64,000 bases of DNA, taken from contig NZ_ATFK01000003.1 in assembly GCF_000413475.1 (NCBI RefSeq), forward strand, positions 202,224 through 266,223. Reading direction: 5' to 3'. The notes under the pieces are model-generated. The model was not told where the DNA came from, did not search any database, and was given only the letters and a program-made list of their open reading frames with translations. Below are positions 18,177 through 28,288 of the stretch, piece after piece. The stretch comes from Streptococcus intermedius SK54 = ATCC 27335 (GTDB lineage Bacteria; Bacillota; Bacilli; Lactobacillales; Streptococcaceae). The stretch's first letter is position 1; each line of letters starts with the position of its first letter. The translations under genes and the position numbers were made by a program.

Positions 18177-19050
18177 AAAAATAGATAAATTGGCTACAGG
18201 TGTCCTCTATACCATTGCAGGAATCATTGTGAGCATTCTTGCCTCTTTAATTCTTTACATTCTAGTAAGAGGATTACCTCATGTCTCTTGGAAATTCTTG
18301 ACTGGACAATCGTCTTCCTATCAAGCGGGTGGAGGAATTGGAATTCAGCTTTATAATTCGTTATTTCTGTTAGTTATTACTTTAATTATTTCCATTCCGT
18401 TATCAATGGGAGCAGGAATTTACTTATCTGAATATGCGAAGAAAGGCCTGGTAACAGATTTTGTCAGAACTTGTATTGAAATTTTATCATCTTTGCCTTC
18501 CGTTGTTGTCGGTCTCTTTGGATATTTGATTTTTGTTATTCAATTCCAATATGGTTTTTCAATCATTTCTGGTGCTCTGGCTTTAACTGTATTTAATTTA
18601 CCACAAATGACACGTAGTGTGGAAGATAGCTTACAGCATGTGCATCATACACAGCGTGAAGCGGGACTTGCTCTTGGCATGTCTCGTTGGGAAACGATTA
18701 TTCATGTTGTAGTTCCAGAAGCATTACCAAGTATTGTGACAGGAATCGTATTAGCTTCTGGACGAATTTTTGGTGAAGCAGCTGCACTTATCTATACAGC
18801 AGGTCAGTCCGCCCCAGCACTTGACTGGTCAAATTGGAACATTTTTAGTGTAACCAGTCCAATCTCTGTTTTTCGTCAGGCTGAAACATTAGCTGTTCAC
18901 ATTTGGAAAGTCAATAGTGAAGGAACGATTCCTGATGCTGTAGAAGTGTCAGCTGGATCAGCAGCGGTACTTCTCATCTTTATTTTAATTTTCAACCTCG
19001 GTGCTCGTAAACTTGGAAGTTACCTGCATAGAAAATTAACATCTGCATAA
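18166..19050 (+). CDS. pstA: Phosphate ABC transporter permease PstA
   Basis: 294 residues, six membrane helices. The EAA loop QREAGLALGMSRWETIIHVV and LASGRIFGEAAALIYTAGQ identify PstA. It pairs with PstC to form the membrane channel and starts inside the end of pstC. Confidence 0.95.
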   Translation: MHAKKIDKLATGVLYTIAGIIVSILASLILYILVRGLPHVSWKFLTGQSSSYQAGGGIGIQLYNSLFLLVITLIISIPLSMGAGIYLSEYAKKGLVTDFVRTCIEILSSLPSVVVGLFGYLIFVIQFQYGFSIISGALALTVFNLPQMTRSVEDSLQHVHHTQREAGLALGMSRWETIIHVVVPEALPSIVTGIVLASGRIFGEAAALIYTAGQSAPALDWSNWNIFSVTSPISVFRQAETLAVHIWKVNSEGTIPDAVEVSAGSAAVLLIFILIFNLGARKLGSYLHRKLTSA

Positions 19051-19061
19051 AAGGAGAAGAA

Positions 19062-19865
19062 ATGACAGAATATAACTGGAATGAAAAACATATTGTTACT
19101 TTTCCTGAGGAAGAAGTTGTGTTATCAACAAAAAATTTGCATGTTTACTATGGTAAAAATGAATCCATTAAAGGAGTTGATATGCAGTTTCAGAAAAATA
19201 AAATTACAGCTCTTATAGGACCTTCGGGTTCTGGGAAATCAACCTATCTTCGTAGCTTGAATCGAATGAATGATACGATTGACATCGCCAAAGTTACTGG
19301 TGAAATCTGGTATGAAGGGATTGATATCAATCGCTCAGACATCAATGTTTATGAAATGCGTAAGCATATCGGAATGGTTTTTCAAAGACCAAATCCATTT
19401 GCTAAGTCCATTTATCGTAATATTACTTTTGCGCATGAACGTGCTGGTGTCAAAGATAGGAAGATTTTAGATGAAATTGTTGAAACATCTCTAAAACAGG
19501 CAGCTCTTTGGGAACAGGTAAAGGATGATCTTCATAAATCTGCTTTGATGTTATCAGGCGGTCAGCAGCAACGTCTCTGTATTGCTCGCGCTATTTCCGT
19601 GAAGCCAGAAATACTGTTAATGGATGAACCTGCTTCTGCGCTCGATCCAATTGCAACAGCGCAGTTAGAAGAAACAATGTTAGAGTTGAAGAAGAACTAT
19701 ACGATTATCATAGTAACTCACAGTATGCAGCAGGCGGCACGTGCTAGTGACTATACTGGCTTCTTCTATCTTGGTGATTTAATCGAATATGATGAAACTG
19801 CCAAGATTTTCCAAAATGCTAAGTTGCAGTCTACCAATGATTATGTTTCTGGCCATTTTGGATAA
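19062..19865 (+). CDS. pstB1: Phosphate ABC transporter ATPase PstB (copy 1)
   Basis: 267 residues with an N-terminal extension before LSTKNLHVYYG. Walker [11 protein letters not shown]-loop VFQRPNPF, signature [14 protein letters not shown], Walker B ILLMDEPASALDP, and the H-loop THSMQQAARASD with the switch histidine intact. It is one of two tandem ATPases that probably heterodimerise on PstCA, as in other Lactobacillales. Confidence 0.95.
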   Translation: MTEYNWNEKHIVTFPEEEVVLSTKNLHVYYGKNESIKGVDMQFQKNKITALIGPSGSGKSTYLRSLNRMNDTIDIAKVTGEIWYEGIDINRSDINVYEMRKHIGMVFQRPNPFAKSIYRNITFAHERAGVKDRKILDEIVETSLKQAALWEQVKDDLHKSALMLSGGQQQRLCIARAISVKPEILLMDEPASALDPIATAQLEETMLELKKNYTIIIVTHSMQQAARASDYTGFFYLGDLIEYDETAKIFQNAKLQSTNDYVSGHFG

Positions 19866-19904
19866 GAAACTGTGTGAATTTAGAATTTATTAAAGGATTA
19901 TCAG

Positions 19905-20663
19905 ATGACAGAACCTATTTTACAAATTAAGGACTTGTCGGTTTATTATAACAAAAAGAAAGCCCTCAATAGTGTATCATTAGATGTATTGCCTCATGAG
20001 ATTACAGCTTTGATTGGTCCTTCTGGATCGGGAAAGTCAACTCTTTTAAAAGCAATCAATCGGATGGGAGATTTGAATCCAGAGGTTACAACGACAGGTA
20101 CTGTAATTTACAATGGACACAATATTTATAGTCCGAGGACAGATACGGTAGAACTTCGAAAAGAAATTGGAATGGTTTTTCAACAGCCCAATCCATTTCC
20201 AATGACGATTTATGAAAATGTTGTCTATGGTCTGCGAATCAATGGTGTTAGAGACAAAGAGGTGTTAGACGAAGTTGTTGAATCTTCACTCAAGAGTGCA
20301 TCTATTTGGGATGAGGTGAAAGATCGCTTATATGATTCAGCTATTGGCTTGTCAGGTGGTCAGCAGCAACGTGTCTGTGTGGCGCGTGTTTTGGCAACGA
20401 GTCCAAAAATTATTCTTTTAGATGAGCCGACATCAGCACTTGATCCCATTTCAGCAGGAAAAATTGAAGAAACACTTCATGGCTTGAAAGATAAATATAC
20501 GATGTTACTGGTGACGCGCTCGATGCAGCAAGCTAGCCGTATTTCAGACAAGACAGCGTTCTTCCTGGGTGGAGATTTAATTGAATTTAATACTACAAAA
20601 GAAATGTTTCTCAGTCCAATTCATAAAGAAACAGAAGATTACATTACAGGAAAATTTGGCTAG
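19905..20663 (+). CDS. pstB2: Phosphate ABC transporter ATPase PstB (copy 2)
   Basis: 252 residues. Walker [11 protein letters not shown]-loop VFQQPNPF, signature [14 protein letters not shown] and Walker [14 protein letters not shown] are complete. The H-loop reads [12 protein letters not shown], so the switch histidine present in PstB1 is replaced by arginine. This suggests a functionally asymmetric ATPase pair. The gene is separated from pstB1 by 39 bases and has its own AAAGGA ribosome site. Confidence 0.95.
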   Translation: MTEPILQIKDLSVYYNKKKALNSVSLDVLPHEITALIGPSGSGKSTLLKAINRMGDLNPEVTTTGTVIYNGHNIYSPRTDTVELRKEIGMVFQQPNPFPMTIYENVVYGLRINGVRDKEVLDEVVESSLKSASIWDEVKDRLYDSAIGLSGGQQQRVCVARVLATSPKIILLDEPTSALDPISAGKIEETLHGLKDKYTMLLVTRSMQQASRISDKTAFFLGGDLIEFNTTKEMFLSPIHKETEDYITGKFG

Positions 20664-20743
20664 AAAGATGGATGCTACTTTTTGTTAGTTCAGCCAATCA
20701 CGAGGATTATTAATCCTATTTATATCTGACGAAAGGAAATTTT

Positions 20744-21397
20744 ATGCTTAGAGTACAATTTGAAGAAGATTTAGCAAAACTCCATAACCAATTCTATGCG
20801 ATGGGAAATGAAGTGTTATCACAGATTAACCGCACAGTTCGTGCATTTGTGACCCACGATCGTGAATTGGCAAAAGAGGTTATTGAAAAAGATGCAGAAG
20901 TAAATGAATATGAAGTAAAGTTGGAGAAAAAGTCTTTAGAAATCATTGCTTTGCAGCAGCCTGTTTCACAAGATTTACGAACTGTTATTACAGTTTTGAA
21001 GGCAAGTAGTGATGTGGAAAGAATGGGGGATCATGCCGTTTCCATTGCACAAGCAACGATTCGCATGAAAGGAGAAGTTCGTATTCAATCTGTCGAAGAA
21101 GAAATCAGTAAGATGGGACGTGACGTCAAAAATTTTGTGGAAGCAGCACTTGAACTTTACCTTAATGGTGACGTGGATAAGGCTTATGAAGTTGCAGCTA
21201 TGGATGAGAAAATTAATCAGTATTTTGATGATATTCGAGATCTAGCAACGCAAGAAATTAAGGCTAATCCTGATTTGATCGTCACGGGTCGTGATTACTT
21301 CCAAGTAATTTCGTTTTTAGAACGTATTGGTGATTATGCCAAAAATATTTGTGAATGGGTTGTTTATTTTGAAACAGGCAAAATTGTTGAAATGTAA
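20744..21397 (+). CDS. phoU: Phosphate transport regulator PhoU
   Basis: 217 residues in two three-helix PhoU repeats: about 1-105 with SSDVERMGDHAVSIA, and 115-215 with FLERIGDYAKNICEW. The D/E...R..DH metal-binding motifs are both present. PhoU restrains Pst uptake and signals phosphate sufficiency to a PhoR/PnpS-type kinase; no such kinase gene lies in this window. It ends at a very stable hairpin. Confidence 0.95.
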   Translation: MLRVQFEEDLAKLHNQFYAMGNEVLSQINRTVRAFVTHDRELAKEVIEKDAEVNEYEVKLEKKSLEIIALQQPVSQDLRTVITVLKASSDVERMGDHAVSIAQATIRMKGEVRIQSVEEEISKMGRDVKNFVEAALELYLNGDVDKAYEVAAMDEKINQYFDDIRDLATQEIKANPDLIVTGRDYFQVISFLERIGDYAKNICEWVVYFETGKIVEM

Positions 21398-21400
21398 AAG

Positions 21401-21449
21401 CTAAAATAAAAAATTTGAGATGCTTTCTCAAATTTTTTATTTTAGTCTT
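21401..21449 (+). terminator. Terminator of the pst-phoU operon (20-bp perfect hairpin)
   Basis: The arms at 21401-21420 and 21426-21445 are perfectly complementary over 20 bases with a 5-base loop. The core is TTTGAGA/TCTCAAA, flanked by A and T runs, so it could act in both directions. Confidence 0.85.
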
Positions 21450-21482
21450 CTTTTTCCGAATAAGGATATGAGGAGGTTTTTT

Positions 21483-22163
21483 ATGTATAGTATTTCATTT
21501 CAGGAAGATTCTTTATTACCAAGAGAACGCTTGGTAGCAGAAGGTGCAGAACAATTGAGTAATCAAGAATTATTATCTATTCTTCTCCGAACAGGTAATA
21601 AAAAAGAAACTGTTTTTCAAGTTTCCCAACGAATTTTATCGACTATTTCTAGTTTAAATGAGTTACGTAATATGACGCTACAAGAACTACAATCAATCTC
21701 TGGAATTGGTCGTATCAAAGCTATTGAGTTGCAAGCTATGGTTGAATTAGGGCAACGAATCAGCAAGGCAAAATTGATTATGCAAGAGCAGATTTTAAGT
21801 AGCCAAAAATTAGCGAAAAAAATGCAACAGGAATTAGGACATAAAAAACAGGAACATCTTGTTGCTTTATATCTAGACACTCAAAATAAAATAATTCATC
21901 AACAGACTATTTTTATCGGCAGTGTGTCACGCAGTATAGCAGAACCACGTGAAATTTTGCACTATGCTGTGAAACATATGGCGACATCTATTATATTAGT
22001 ACATAATCATCCCTCAGGAGCGGTACTACCTAGCAAAAACGACGATGAAGTGACCAAACATGTAAGAGAAGCATGTGAGCTAATGGGCTTCATCTTACTG
22101 GATCATCTCATCGTCGCTGAGAAAGATTATTATAGTTATCGAGAAGAAACAGAATTGATTTAA
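21483..22163 (+). CDS. radC: RadC-family JAMM/MPN+ domain protein
   Basis: 226 residues from ATG 21483, with AGGAGG 6 bases upstream; an earlier in-frame ATG at 21420 falls inside the phoU terminator. The N-terminal UPF0758 helix-hairpin-helix region ([20 protein letters not shown]) is followed by the JAMM metalloprotease-like motif [15 protein letters not shown] with metal-binding His, His and Asp. Despite the name, a repair role is not established. It is convergent with a dead amidotransferase, and the stop codons overlap. Confidence 0.92.
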   Translation: MYSISFQEDSLLPRERLVAEGAEQLSNQELLSILLRTGNKKETVFQVSQRILSTISSLNELRNMTLQELQSISGIGRIKAIELQAMVELGQRISKAKLIMQEQILSSQKLAKKMQQELGHKKQEHLVALYLDTQNKIIHQQTIFIGSVSRSIAEPREILHYAVKHMATSIILVHNHPSGAVLPSKNDDEVTKHVREACELMGFILLDHLIVAEKDYYSYREETELI

Positions 22164-22796
22164 AGTTTATTACCAACATAGTCAAAAAGAAGCCGATCTT
22201 TAGGACGTGTTTTAAATAAATATTCGAGATACCACTGAACTCCTAGATAAGCGATTTTATCAGTTGTTGCAATAGCTTCAATAGCGTTGTCTTTTGAATC
22301 CCGTATTATGACTTCAATCTTCTTTGCTGAATCTTTGATACTTTTCTAAAATAGAGCCGGATTTAGTGACCGATTTTGGATAGTATACTCAGCAGAAGTG
22401 TCTTGCTAGTAATGTTCAATATCTTGATAAAGAGTTCTCCCATTGTGACTTGAAATAATTGTGTATCACGATAAACAGTAAAAATTGGTTTATCCTGCTG
22501 GATATCTTCATGAATTAGGGTTAATTCAAATACATCATGTTCTAAGTGCTATCATCCCTATCAATCGTTTTTCTTCGCCATAAAATTGCAGAGCTACATT
22601 TTGCCCATCCGTTAGAATAAGTTTATCAATCATCTGGATGTAGTGGGTGTGCCATATCTGCATCCCAAATTGTTAAAATAACAAGGCCTCCACCAATTTC
22701 TTTAATACCCTTTACAAATTCTTTTGCAGTATAGCTCATCATTGCAAAAGGATTTGGTCTTTCATTTTCTGTAGCTCCGATAATGGGTTTCTTCAT
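22160..22796 (-). pseudogene. Class I glutamine amidotransferase (peptidase C26), inactivated
   Basis: The minus strand begins MKKPIIGATENERPNPFAMM. Frames then break repeatedly, with recognisable pieces KLILTDGQNVALQFYGEEK, VYRDTQLFQVTMGELF and YLGVQWYLEYLFKTRPKDR. In the intact family the second and third pieces read GICRGxQ and GVQWHPE. The catalytic Cys and His positions are therefore substituted (Tyr, Tyr), and stops interrupt the frame. Streptococci usually keep an intact gene here between rex and radC, so this is a lineage-specific loss. Confidence 0.8.
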
Positions 22797-22813
22797 GAGT
22801 AGTGGTACGCTTT

Positions 22814-23458
22814 TTAATGTTCTTTTTTCATAAAGTAGAGTAATGTCTGTAGCTCACTGGTCAAATCAACATATTGAACGACAACATCTTTTGGAACAGT
22901 TAAGTGGACAGGTGAAAAACTGAGAATACCTTTTATACCAGCTTCCACAAGAGTAGTTGCAACTTCTTGAGCTTTTGTGCTTGGAACTGTTAAAATAGCT
23001 GTTTGTACATTTACGTCTCTTAGTTTATTGTTGATTTGTGAAATACCATAAATAGGAATCCCGTCATTTGTAGTGGTTCCAACTTCAGGATGCTCGTCAA
23101 TGTCAAATGCCATGACAATCTTCATTTTATTACGTTCATGGAAGCGGTAGTGGAGTAAGGCATGTCCCATATTACCGATACCAACCAACATCACATTGGT
23201 AATCGAATGATCATGAAGTAAATCAGCAAAAAAATTCATGAGCTTTTTTACATCATAACCATATCCACGACGCCCCAATTCCCCGAAGTAAGAAAAATCT
23301 CGACGGACAGTTGCTGAATCAATTCCGATAGCATCTGCGATTTGCTTTGAATTTGCCTTTTCGATTTTTTCAGAATTAAATCGTTTAAAAATCCGATAAT
23401 AAAGAGAGAGTCTTTTAGCAGTTGCACGTGGAATAACTGTACTTTTTTCAGATTTCAC
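22814..23458 (-). CDS. rex: Redox-sensing transcriptional repressor Rex
   Basis: 214 residues from GTG at 23458, chosen because AAAGGA sits 9 bases upstream; a TTG at 23476 is the alternative. The N-terminal winged helix ([32 protein letters not shown]) recognises Rex operators. The Rossmann domain ([13 protein letters not shown]) binds NAD(H) and releases DNA when NADH rises. A half-site resembling the Rex operator (TTGTGAA) lies just upstream of the gene, but no full palindrome was seen. Confidence 0.95.
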   Translation of the reverse strand: MKSEKSTVIPRATAKRLSLYYRIFKRFNSEKIEKANSKQIADAIGIDSATVRRDFSYFGELGRRGYGYDVKKLMNFFADLLHDHSITNVMLVGIGNMGHALLHYRFHERNKMKIVMAFDIDEHPEVGTTTNDGIPIYGISQINNKLRDVNVQTAILTVPSTKAQEVATTLVEAGIKGILSFSPVHLTVPKDVVVQYVDLTSELQTLLYFMKKEH

Positions 23459-23527
23459 AAAACCACATCCTTTCAATGACTATTTTATAGAAAGTTTGTG
23501 AAAAAATCAACTTATTTGATAAAAATA

Positions 23528-23583
23528 GAAAAAGAGTAGGATAAAATGCAGAAAATTTTTGATTCTGCATTTTATCCTACTCT
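23528..23583 (-). terminator. Terminator (21-bp perfect hairpin) between the desulfurase operon and rex
   Basis: The arms at 23533-23553 and 23563-23583 are perfectly complementary over 21 bases around a 9-base loop. On the minus strand a T-rich tail follows, so it terminates the operon ending at 23639. It is unusually long for a terminator. Confidence 0.75.
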
Positions 23584-23638
23584 TACTTTATTACTTCGCT
23601 GATAGTTTAAAAATAAGACTTTAAACTAGGTCATTTTC

Positions 23639-23986
23639 CTATTGATCTTTCTTGATGAAAATGCCACGTTCTACCAAACTATTCATTAGGAAATAAAATT
23701 TTTCCTGAATAATATGATTAGCCTCTGATTTAAAAATATTGACCAAACGAAGTCCTGATTTGTCTGTAATATTGATTTTTACACCCGAAAGCTCTTTATT
23801 GATAATGATTTTTAATAGGAAACCATCACCACTATTGGGAACATTTTCTAATAAGCGTGACAATTCATAATTTCCAACTTTTGTTTCAGCGAAAGTGTTA
23901 TCACGCAAAGTAAATTTTTTTACGTTTTCTCCAAGAGAGTAGCTGTATGGGCAATCTTTTAAGTGAATAGTGGTCTCAAAAGCCAT
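23639..23986 (-). CDS. DUF1831 family protein
   Basis: 115 residues, beginning MAFETTIHLKDCPYSYSLGE. This matches the small DUF1831 family found in Lactobacillales beside cysteine desulfurase genes. It starts 4 bases after the upstream desulfurase stop and so is cotranscribed with it. The function is unknown; an accessory role in sulfur transfer is only suggested by context. Confidence 0.82.
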   Translation of the reverse strand: MAFETTIHLKDCPYSYSLGENVKKFTLRDNTFAETKVGNYELSRLLENVPNSGDGFLLKIIINKELSGVKINITDKSGLRLVNIFKSEANHIIQEKFYFLMNSLVERGIFIKKDQ

Positions 23987-23990
23987 CTAT

Positions 23991-25106
23991 TTATCCTCCT
24001 AAAATTTCTTTTAATATTGTGGTAAATTGGTGAACTTCTTCTGAAGTATTTTGTTCTGAAAAGCTAATGCGGATAGATTCCTTTAAACGATTTGAATCAC
24101 TACCATAAAAAGCTTCAAGAACGTGACTTGGTTCAACTGTACCTGCTGTACAAGCAGATCCGGTTGAAATAGAAATTCCTGCCAAGTCTAAACGCATTAG
24201 TAATAAGTCATTAGCCTGTGTAGGAAAGCCAAGATTTACAACATAGGGGAATGTATGAGAAATATTGTTGATATAATAGTCTGTCTCATCCAACTCCGTG
24301 AGCAGTTGTGTTTTTAAACTGTCAACATGGTGAATATTTGCTTGATAAGAACTGAGATTTTCTTTTAAAGCTGCAATCATTCCAGCGATAGCTGCTAAAT
24401 TTTCAGTACCTGCACGTCTTTTATCTTCTTGATCTCCGCCATGTAAAAATTTATCAAATTTCATCTGATTGGCATACAAGAAACCAATGCCTTTAGGACC
24501 ATGAAATTTATGAGCTGATGCACTCATAAAATCAATTCCTAGTTTTTCAGGATACACAGGTAATTTGCCCATAATTTGTACTGCATCCACATGATAAGCG
24601 GTAGGATGATGTTTCAAAACTTCAGCAATTTCTTTGATTGGAAGCAGGTAGCCAGTTTCATTGTTGGCATACATAGTGGAGACAAGTATAGTATCCTCTC
24701 TAAGAGCTTCTTTTATCTGCTGAGCTGTGATTTCTCCATTTTGAGGTTGGATATAAGTCGCTTCAAAGCCAAACTTATCTACCAGATATTCAATAGTTGC
24801 AAGCACAGAATGATGTTCGATAGCAGTGGTGATAATGTGCTTTCCTTGATCTTGATGGGCTAAGGCATACCCTTTTATGGCTGTATTGTTACTTTCTGTC
24901 CCACCTGATGTAAAGATGATATATTGACTTTTAGTATGAAGTAGGTCAGCAAGTTCTTGTCGTTCTTTGCGAAGAATTTTGTTAGCAGCTCTGCCGTGGT
25001 TATGGATACTAGATGGATTACCAAAGGTATTTTCCATAACCTGTGTCATAGCAGTCATAGCAGTCTTTGACATGGGGGTTGTTGCTGCATTATCGAAATA
25101 AATCAA
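23991..25106 (-). CDS. Cysteine desulfurase (NifS/IscS-like, PLP-dependent)
   Basis: 371 residues. MIYFDNAATTPMS is the start motif, SASAHKFHGPKGIGFLY carries the PLP lysine, and STGSACTAGTVEPSHVL the catalytic cysteine loop. It mobilises cysteine sulfur as a persulfide, probably for tRNA thiolation in this position rather than for SUF cluster assembly, which usually has its own SufS. It lies in the minus-strand operon prs - desulfurase - DUF1831, with 9 bases between prs and this gene. Confidence 0.92.
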   Translation of the reverse strand: MIYFDNAATTPMSKTAMTAMTQVMENTFGNPSSIHNHGRAANKILRKERQELADLLHTKSQYIIFTSGGTESNNTAIKGYALAHQDQGKHIITTAIEHHSVLATIEYLVDKFGFEATYIQPQNGEITAQQIKEALREDTILVSTMYANNETGYLLPIKEIAEVLKHHPTAYHVDAVQIMGKLPVYPEKLGIDFMSASAHKFHGPKGIGFLYANQMKFDKFLHGGDQEDKRRAGTENLAAIAGMIAALKENLSSYQANIHHVDSLKTQLLTELDETDYYINNISHTFPYVVNLGFPTQANDLLLMRLDLAGISISTGSACTAGTVEPSHVLEAFYGSDSNRLKESIRISFSEQNTSEEVHQFTTILKEILGG

Positions 25107-25115
25107 GATTTCTCC

Positions 25116-26087
25116 TTATTTCTTTTTATTATAAGCAAATAGAGGACTAACGGGTTTTCTTTTATGGATACGAACGATTGCGTCTCCAATTAGCTCGCTT
25201 GCAGTAATGTATTGAACATTTTTCGGAGTTTTTTCTTTCGTTGCAACTGAGTCAGTAACCAGAATTTCTTTGATGGGAGAGTTGTCTAACTTTTCAGCGG
25301 CTCCCTCAACAAATAAACCATGACTAGAAACTGCATAAATCTCTGTTGCACCTTCGCGTTCAACAATTTTGGAAGCTTCAGCAAATGTACGACCAGTATT
25401 TAAAATATCATCAATAAGGATAGTTTTTTTCCCAGCTACATCTCCGATAATATAGCCTTCGTTACGGTGGGTATCGTCTTGAGCGTAGTCGATAATCGCA
25501 ATCGGAGCATCTAAATGCTCTGCTAAACTTCTAGCACGTTTAACACCAGAATTTTTTGGACTAACCACAACAACATCTTCACCAGACAAGCCCTTTTCAC
25601 AGTAATGTTTGGCGAAGAGAGGGACAGTGTAAAGGTTATCAACAGGAATATCAAAGAAACCTTGAACTTGAACGGCATGCAAATCAAGGGTCAGAACACG
25701 ATCAACTCCTGCCTTTACCAACATATTTGCTACCAGTTTTGCCGTAATTGGTTCACGAGGAGCAGCTGTACGGTCTTGACGAGCATAGCCAAAATATGGC
25801 ATAACGACATTAACAGAATTAGCGCTGGCACGATTGCAAGCATCCACCATGATGAGAAGTTCCATTAAATGATTATTGACAGGGAAACTCGTTGACTGAA
25901 TGATAAATACATCAAAACCACGTACACTTTCCTCAATGTTAACTTGAATTTCTCCATCTGAGAATTGACGTGAGGATAATTTTCCAAGGGGAACACCAGC
26001 AGCTTTAGCAATTTTTTCGGCTATATCGTGATTGGAATTTAGTGCAAATAACTTCATCTGTGTTTTATCCGTCAGTATATCCATCAT
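25116..26087 (-). CDS. prs: Ribose-phosphate pyrophosphokinase (PRPP synthetase)
   Basis: 323 residues. Class I motifs: [50 protein letters not shown] and the PRPP loop [16 protein letters not shown]. The loop deviates from the common DDMIDTAGT form, as in the second PRPP synthetase of streptococci, so this is probably the prs2-type copy. PRPP feeds nucleotide, His, Trp and NAD synthesis. Two adjacent ATGs (26087, 26084) are possible; GGAG lies about 12 bases upstream. Confidence 0.93.
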   Translation of the reverse strand: MMDILTDKTQMKLFALNSNHDIAEKIAKAAGVPLGKLSSRQFSDGEIQVNIEESVRGFDVFIIQSTSFPVNNHLMELLIMVDACNRASANSVNVVMPYFGYARQDRTAAPREPITAKLVANMLVKAGVDRVLTLDLHAVQVQGFFDIPVDNLYTVPLFAKHYCEKGLSGEDVVVVSPKNSGVKRARSLAEHLDAPIAIIDYAQDDTHRNEGYIIGDVAGKKTILIDDILNTGRTFAEASKIVEREGATEIYAVSSHGLFVEGAAEKLDNSPIKEILVTDSVATKEKTPKNVQYITASELIGDAIVRIHKRKPVSPLFAYNKKK

Positions 26088-26158
26088 AACTTATTAAGTC
26101 TCCTTTTGATTTCTACACTCCATTTTATCAAAAAATAAGTAAAATTTCAGCTTTTTAT

Positions 26159-26719
26159 TCATAAGTTTTGAGCAAATCTTGCAACTTTAGGTTTTGCATA
26201 TTTATAATGGATATGATGAGCTTGTAAAAAGTGGTCGAATTGTTTTTTTCCAATTTTAGCATCTGTTACTTCGAGTTCCAATTCGTAATCTATTGTATTA
26301 AAGAAATGGTTTTCGTCAAGTGCTATTAAGCCGATGCTGCTTTCTTTTTCGTAACGAGTGGTTGTCAAACTCCCTAGAAGTTGTAGTTCATTGAGTTTGA
26401 TAGGAGTGTGGATTAGTAGGGTGTGTATTTCTCCTTTTGGTAGCACACATTCATTGATGAAGAGATGACTTTCTGCTAAAGTAAGTGATTGATTGTATTC
26501 CATATTACCGACCTGCTGAGGAATTTTCAATGTTAACTCAGCACGATTTTCAAAAGTACGAATCCGAAGTGCCATTTTTGCATCTCGAATTGAAAAGTCA
26601 GGTGTATCAATATAGTAGTTTGTCTGCTTAATAGGTTTTACATCAGCAAATAGTGGCAATAGTTGTTGGTACTCATTTTTTGTCAAAAGTGTTTTGTATT
26701 CAATTTCCAAATGATTCAT
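26159..26719 (-). CDS. CYTH domain protein (putative inorganic triphosphatase)
   Basis: 186 residues. The signature ExExK is seen as LEIEYKTLL (Glu5, Glu7, Lys9), with the further tunnel residues MALRIRTFENRAELTLKIP. Bacterial CYTH proteins are mostly triphosphatases (ygiF/ThTPase-like). It is divergent from relQ, an arrangement conserved in streptococci that hints at a role in nucleotide or polyphosphate balance. Confidence 0.9.
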   Translation of the reverse strand: MNHLEIEYKTLLTKNEYQQLLPLFADVKPIKQTNYYIDTPDFSIRDAKMALRIRTFENRAELTLKIPQQVGNMEYNQSLTLAESHLFINECVLPKGEIHTLLIHTPIKLNELQLLGSLTTTRYEKESSIGLIALDENHFFNTIDYELELEVTDAKIGKKQFDHFLQAHHIHYKYAKPKVARFAQNL

Positions 26720-26814
26720 TTTCCAATCCTTTTCTTTTGTTTGAAAGCGATTTATGTTATAATAAGTATTGTGTTTATTTTATAAAAAAAAGAGTAAAAT
26801 GACAAGGTGAGTGT

Positions 26815-27486
26815 ATGCAATTAGAGTGGGAAGAGTTTCTGGATCCTTATATTCAAGCGGTGGGCGAATTGAAAATTAAGCTGCGTGGGATTCGTAAACA
26901 GTATAGAAAACAAAAACAGCATTCTCCGATTGAGTTTGTAACGGGGCGCGTGAAACCAATAGAAAGCATTAAAGAAAAAATGGTTTTGCGTGGAATTAGA
27001 GAGGAAAATCTAGCGCAAGATATGCAGGATATAGCAGGTTTGCGCGTGATGGTCCAATTTGTGGATGATGTAGAAGAAGTTTTGGATGTTTTGCGAAAAC
27101 GTCATGATATGCGGATTATCCAAGAGAGAGACTATATTAAAAATCGTAAAGCTAGTGGTTATCGCAGTTACCATGTTATTATTGAATACCCCGTTGATAC
27201 CATTAAGGGGAGCAAAACGATTTTAGCAGAAATTCAAATTCGTACTCTGTCCATGAATTTTTGGGCAACAATTGAACATTCGCTGAATTATAAATACAAA
27301 GGTGAGTTTCCAGATGAAATTAAGAAACGTTTAGAGATTACAGCAAAAATTGCCTATCAATTGGACGAGGAAATGGGGAAGATTCGTGATGATATTCAAG
27401 AAGCGCAAGCTTTATTTGACCCAATCAGTCGCAAATTGAATGATGGCGTAGGAAATAGTGACGATACAGATGAAGAATACAGGTAA
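26815..27486 (+). CDS. relQ: Small alarmone synthetase RelQ (GTP pyrophosphokinase)
   Basis: 223 residues, synthetase-only RelA/SpoT protein without hydrolase or regulatory domains. Motifs: [50 protein letters not shown] and [19 protein letters not shown]. It makes (p)ppGpp under stress independently of the ribosome. A TATAAT about 55 bases upstream is the probable -10. It overlaps nadK by 17 bases, so the two are translationally coupled. Confidence 0.95.
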   Translation: MQLEWEEFLDPYIQAVGELKIKLRGIRKQYRKQKQHSPIEFVTGRVKPIESIKEKMVLRGIREENLAQDMQDIAGLRVMVQFVDDVEEVLDVLRKRHDMRIIQERDYIKNRKASGYRSYHVIIEYPVDTIKGSKTILAEIQIRTLSMNFWATIEHSLNYKYKGEFPDEIKKRLEITAKIAYQLDEEMGKIRDDIQEAQALFDPISRKLNDGVGNSDDTDEEYR

Positions 27487-28288
27487 AAGAATAGGGATTA
27501 TCAGTAATCGCAGACGGCAAAGTCAAGAAATTTGTCGCCAATTGAAACAGAAACTAAAACAAAATCACTTTATTTTGAATGATAATAATCCTGATATTGT
27601 CATTTCCATCGGTGGAGATGGGATGCTTTTATCAGCTTTTCATAAATATGAAGATCAGTTGGATAAAGTTCGTTTTGTTGGTGTTCACACAGGACATTTA
27701 GGATTTTATACGGATTATCGAGATTTTGAATTGGACAAATTGATTGATAATTTAAAATTAGATACTGGTGCGAAAGTATCTTATCCGATTTTAAATGTTA
27801 AGATTTTCCATGGAAATAATGAAATTTGTATAAAGCGCGCTTTAAACGAAGCAACGCTCAAGCGTTCTGGACGAACAATGGTTGCTGATGTAATTATCAA
27901 TCAAGTACATTTTGAGCGCTTTCGTGGTGATGGTATTTCCGTGTCAACTCCGACAGGAAGTACAGCTTACAATAAATCATTAGGTGGAGCTGTTCTGCAT
28001 CCAACGATTGAAGCTCTTCAGATTGCAGAAGTTGCAAGCTTAAATAATCGTGTATTTCGAACCTTAGGCTCCTCAATTATCGTTCCTAAGAAAGATAAAA
28101 TTGAAATCGTGCCGACTTGGAATGATCGACATGCGATTTCAATTGACAATCAGAATTTTATCATAAACAATATTTCTAAAATTGAATTTCAAATTGATCA
28201 ACATAAGATTAACTTTCTTGCTACACCAAGTCATACTAGCTTTTGGAATCGTGTAAAGGATGCTTTTATTGGCGAGGTGGATGAATGA
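27470..28288 (+). CDS. nadK: NAD kinase
   Basis: 272 residues from ATG 27470. It contains the diagnostic GGDG (residues 48-51, in [13 protein letters not shown]) and the downstream motifs [13 protein letters not shown] and [15 protein letters not shown]. It phosphorylates NAD to NADP. It sits in the conserved relQ-nadK-pseudouridine synthase-pta cluster with overlaps at both ends, linking stress signalling to cofactor supply. Confidence 0.95.
   Translation: MKNTGKRIGIISNRRRQSQEICRQLKQKLKQNHFILNDNNPDIVISIGGDGMLLSAFHKYEDQLDKVRFVGVHTGHLGFYTDYRDFELDKLIDNLKLDTGAKVSYPILNVKIFHGNNEICIKRALNEATLKRSGRTMVADVIINQVHFERFRGDGISVSTPTGSTAYNKSLGGAVLHPTIEALQIAEVASLNNRVFRTLGSSIIVPKKDKIEIVPTWNDRHAISIDNQNFIINNISKIEFQIDQHKINFLATPSHTSFWNRVKDAFIGEVDE

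Noticed and set aside
23458..23530. Rex operator at the rex promoter
   Set aside because: Only one half-site (TTGTGAA) is present; the inverted partner is missing.
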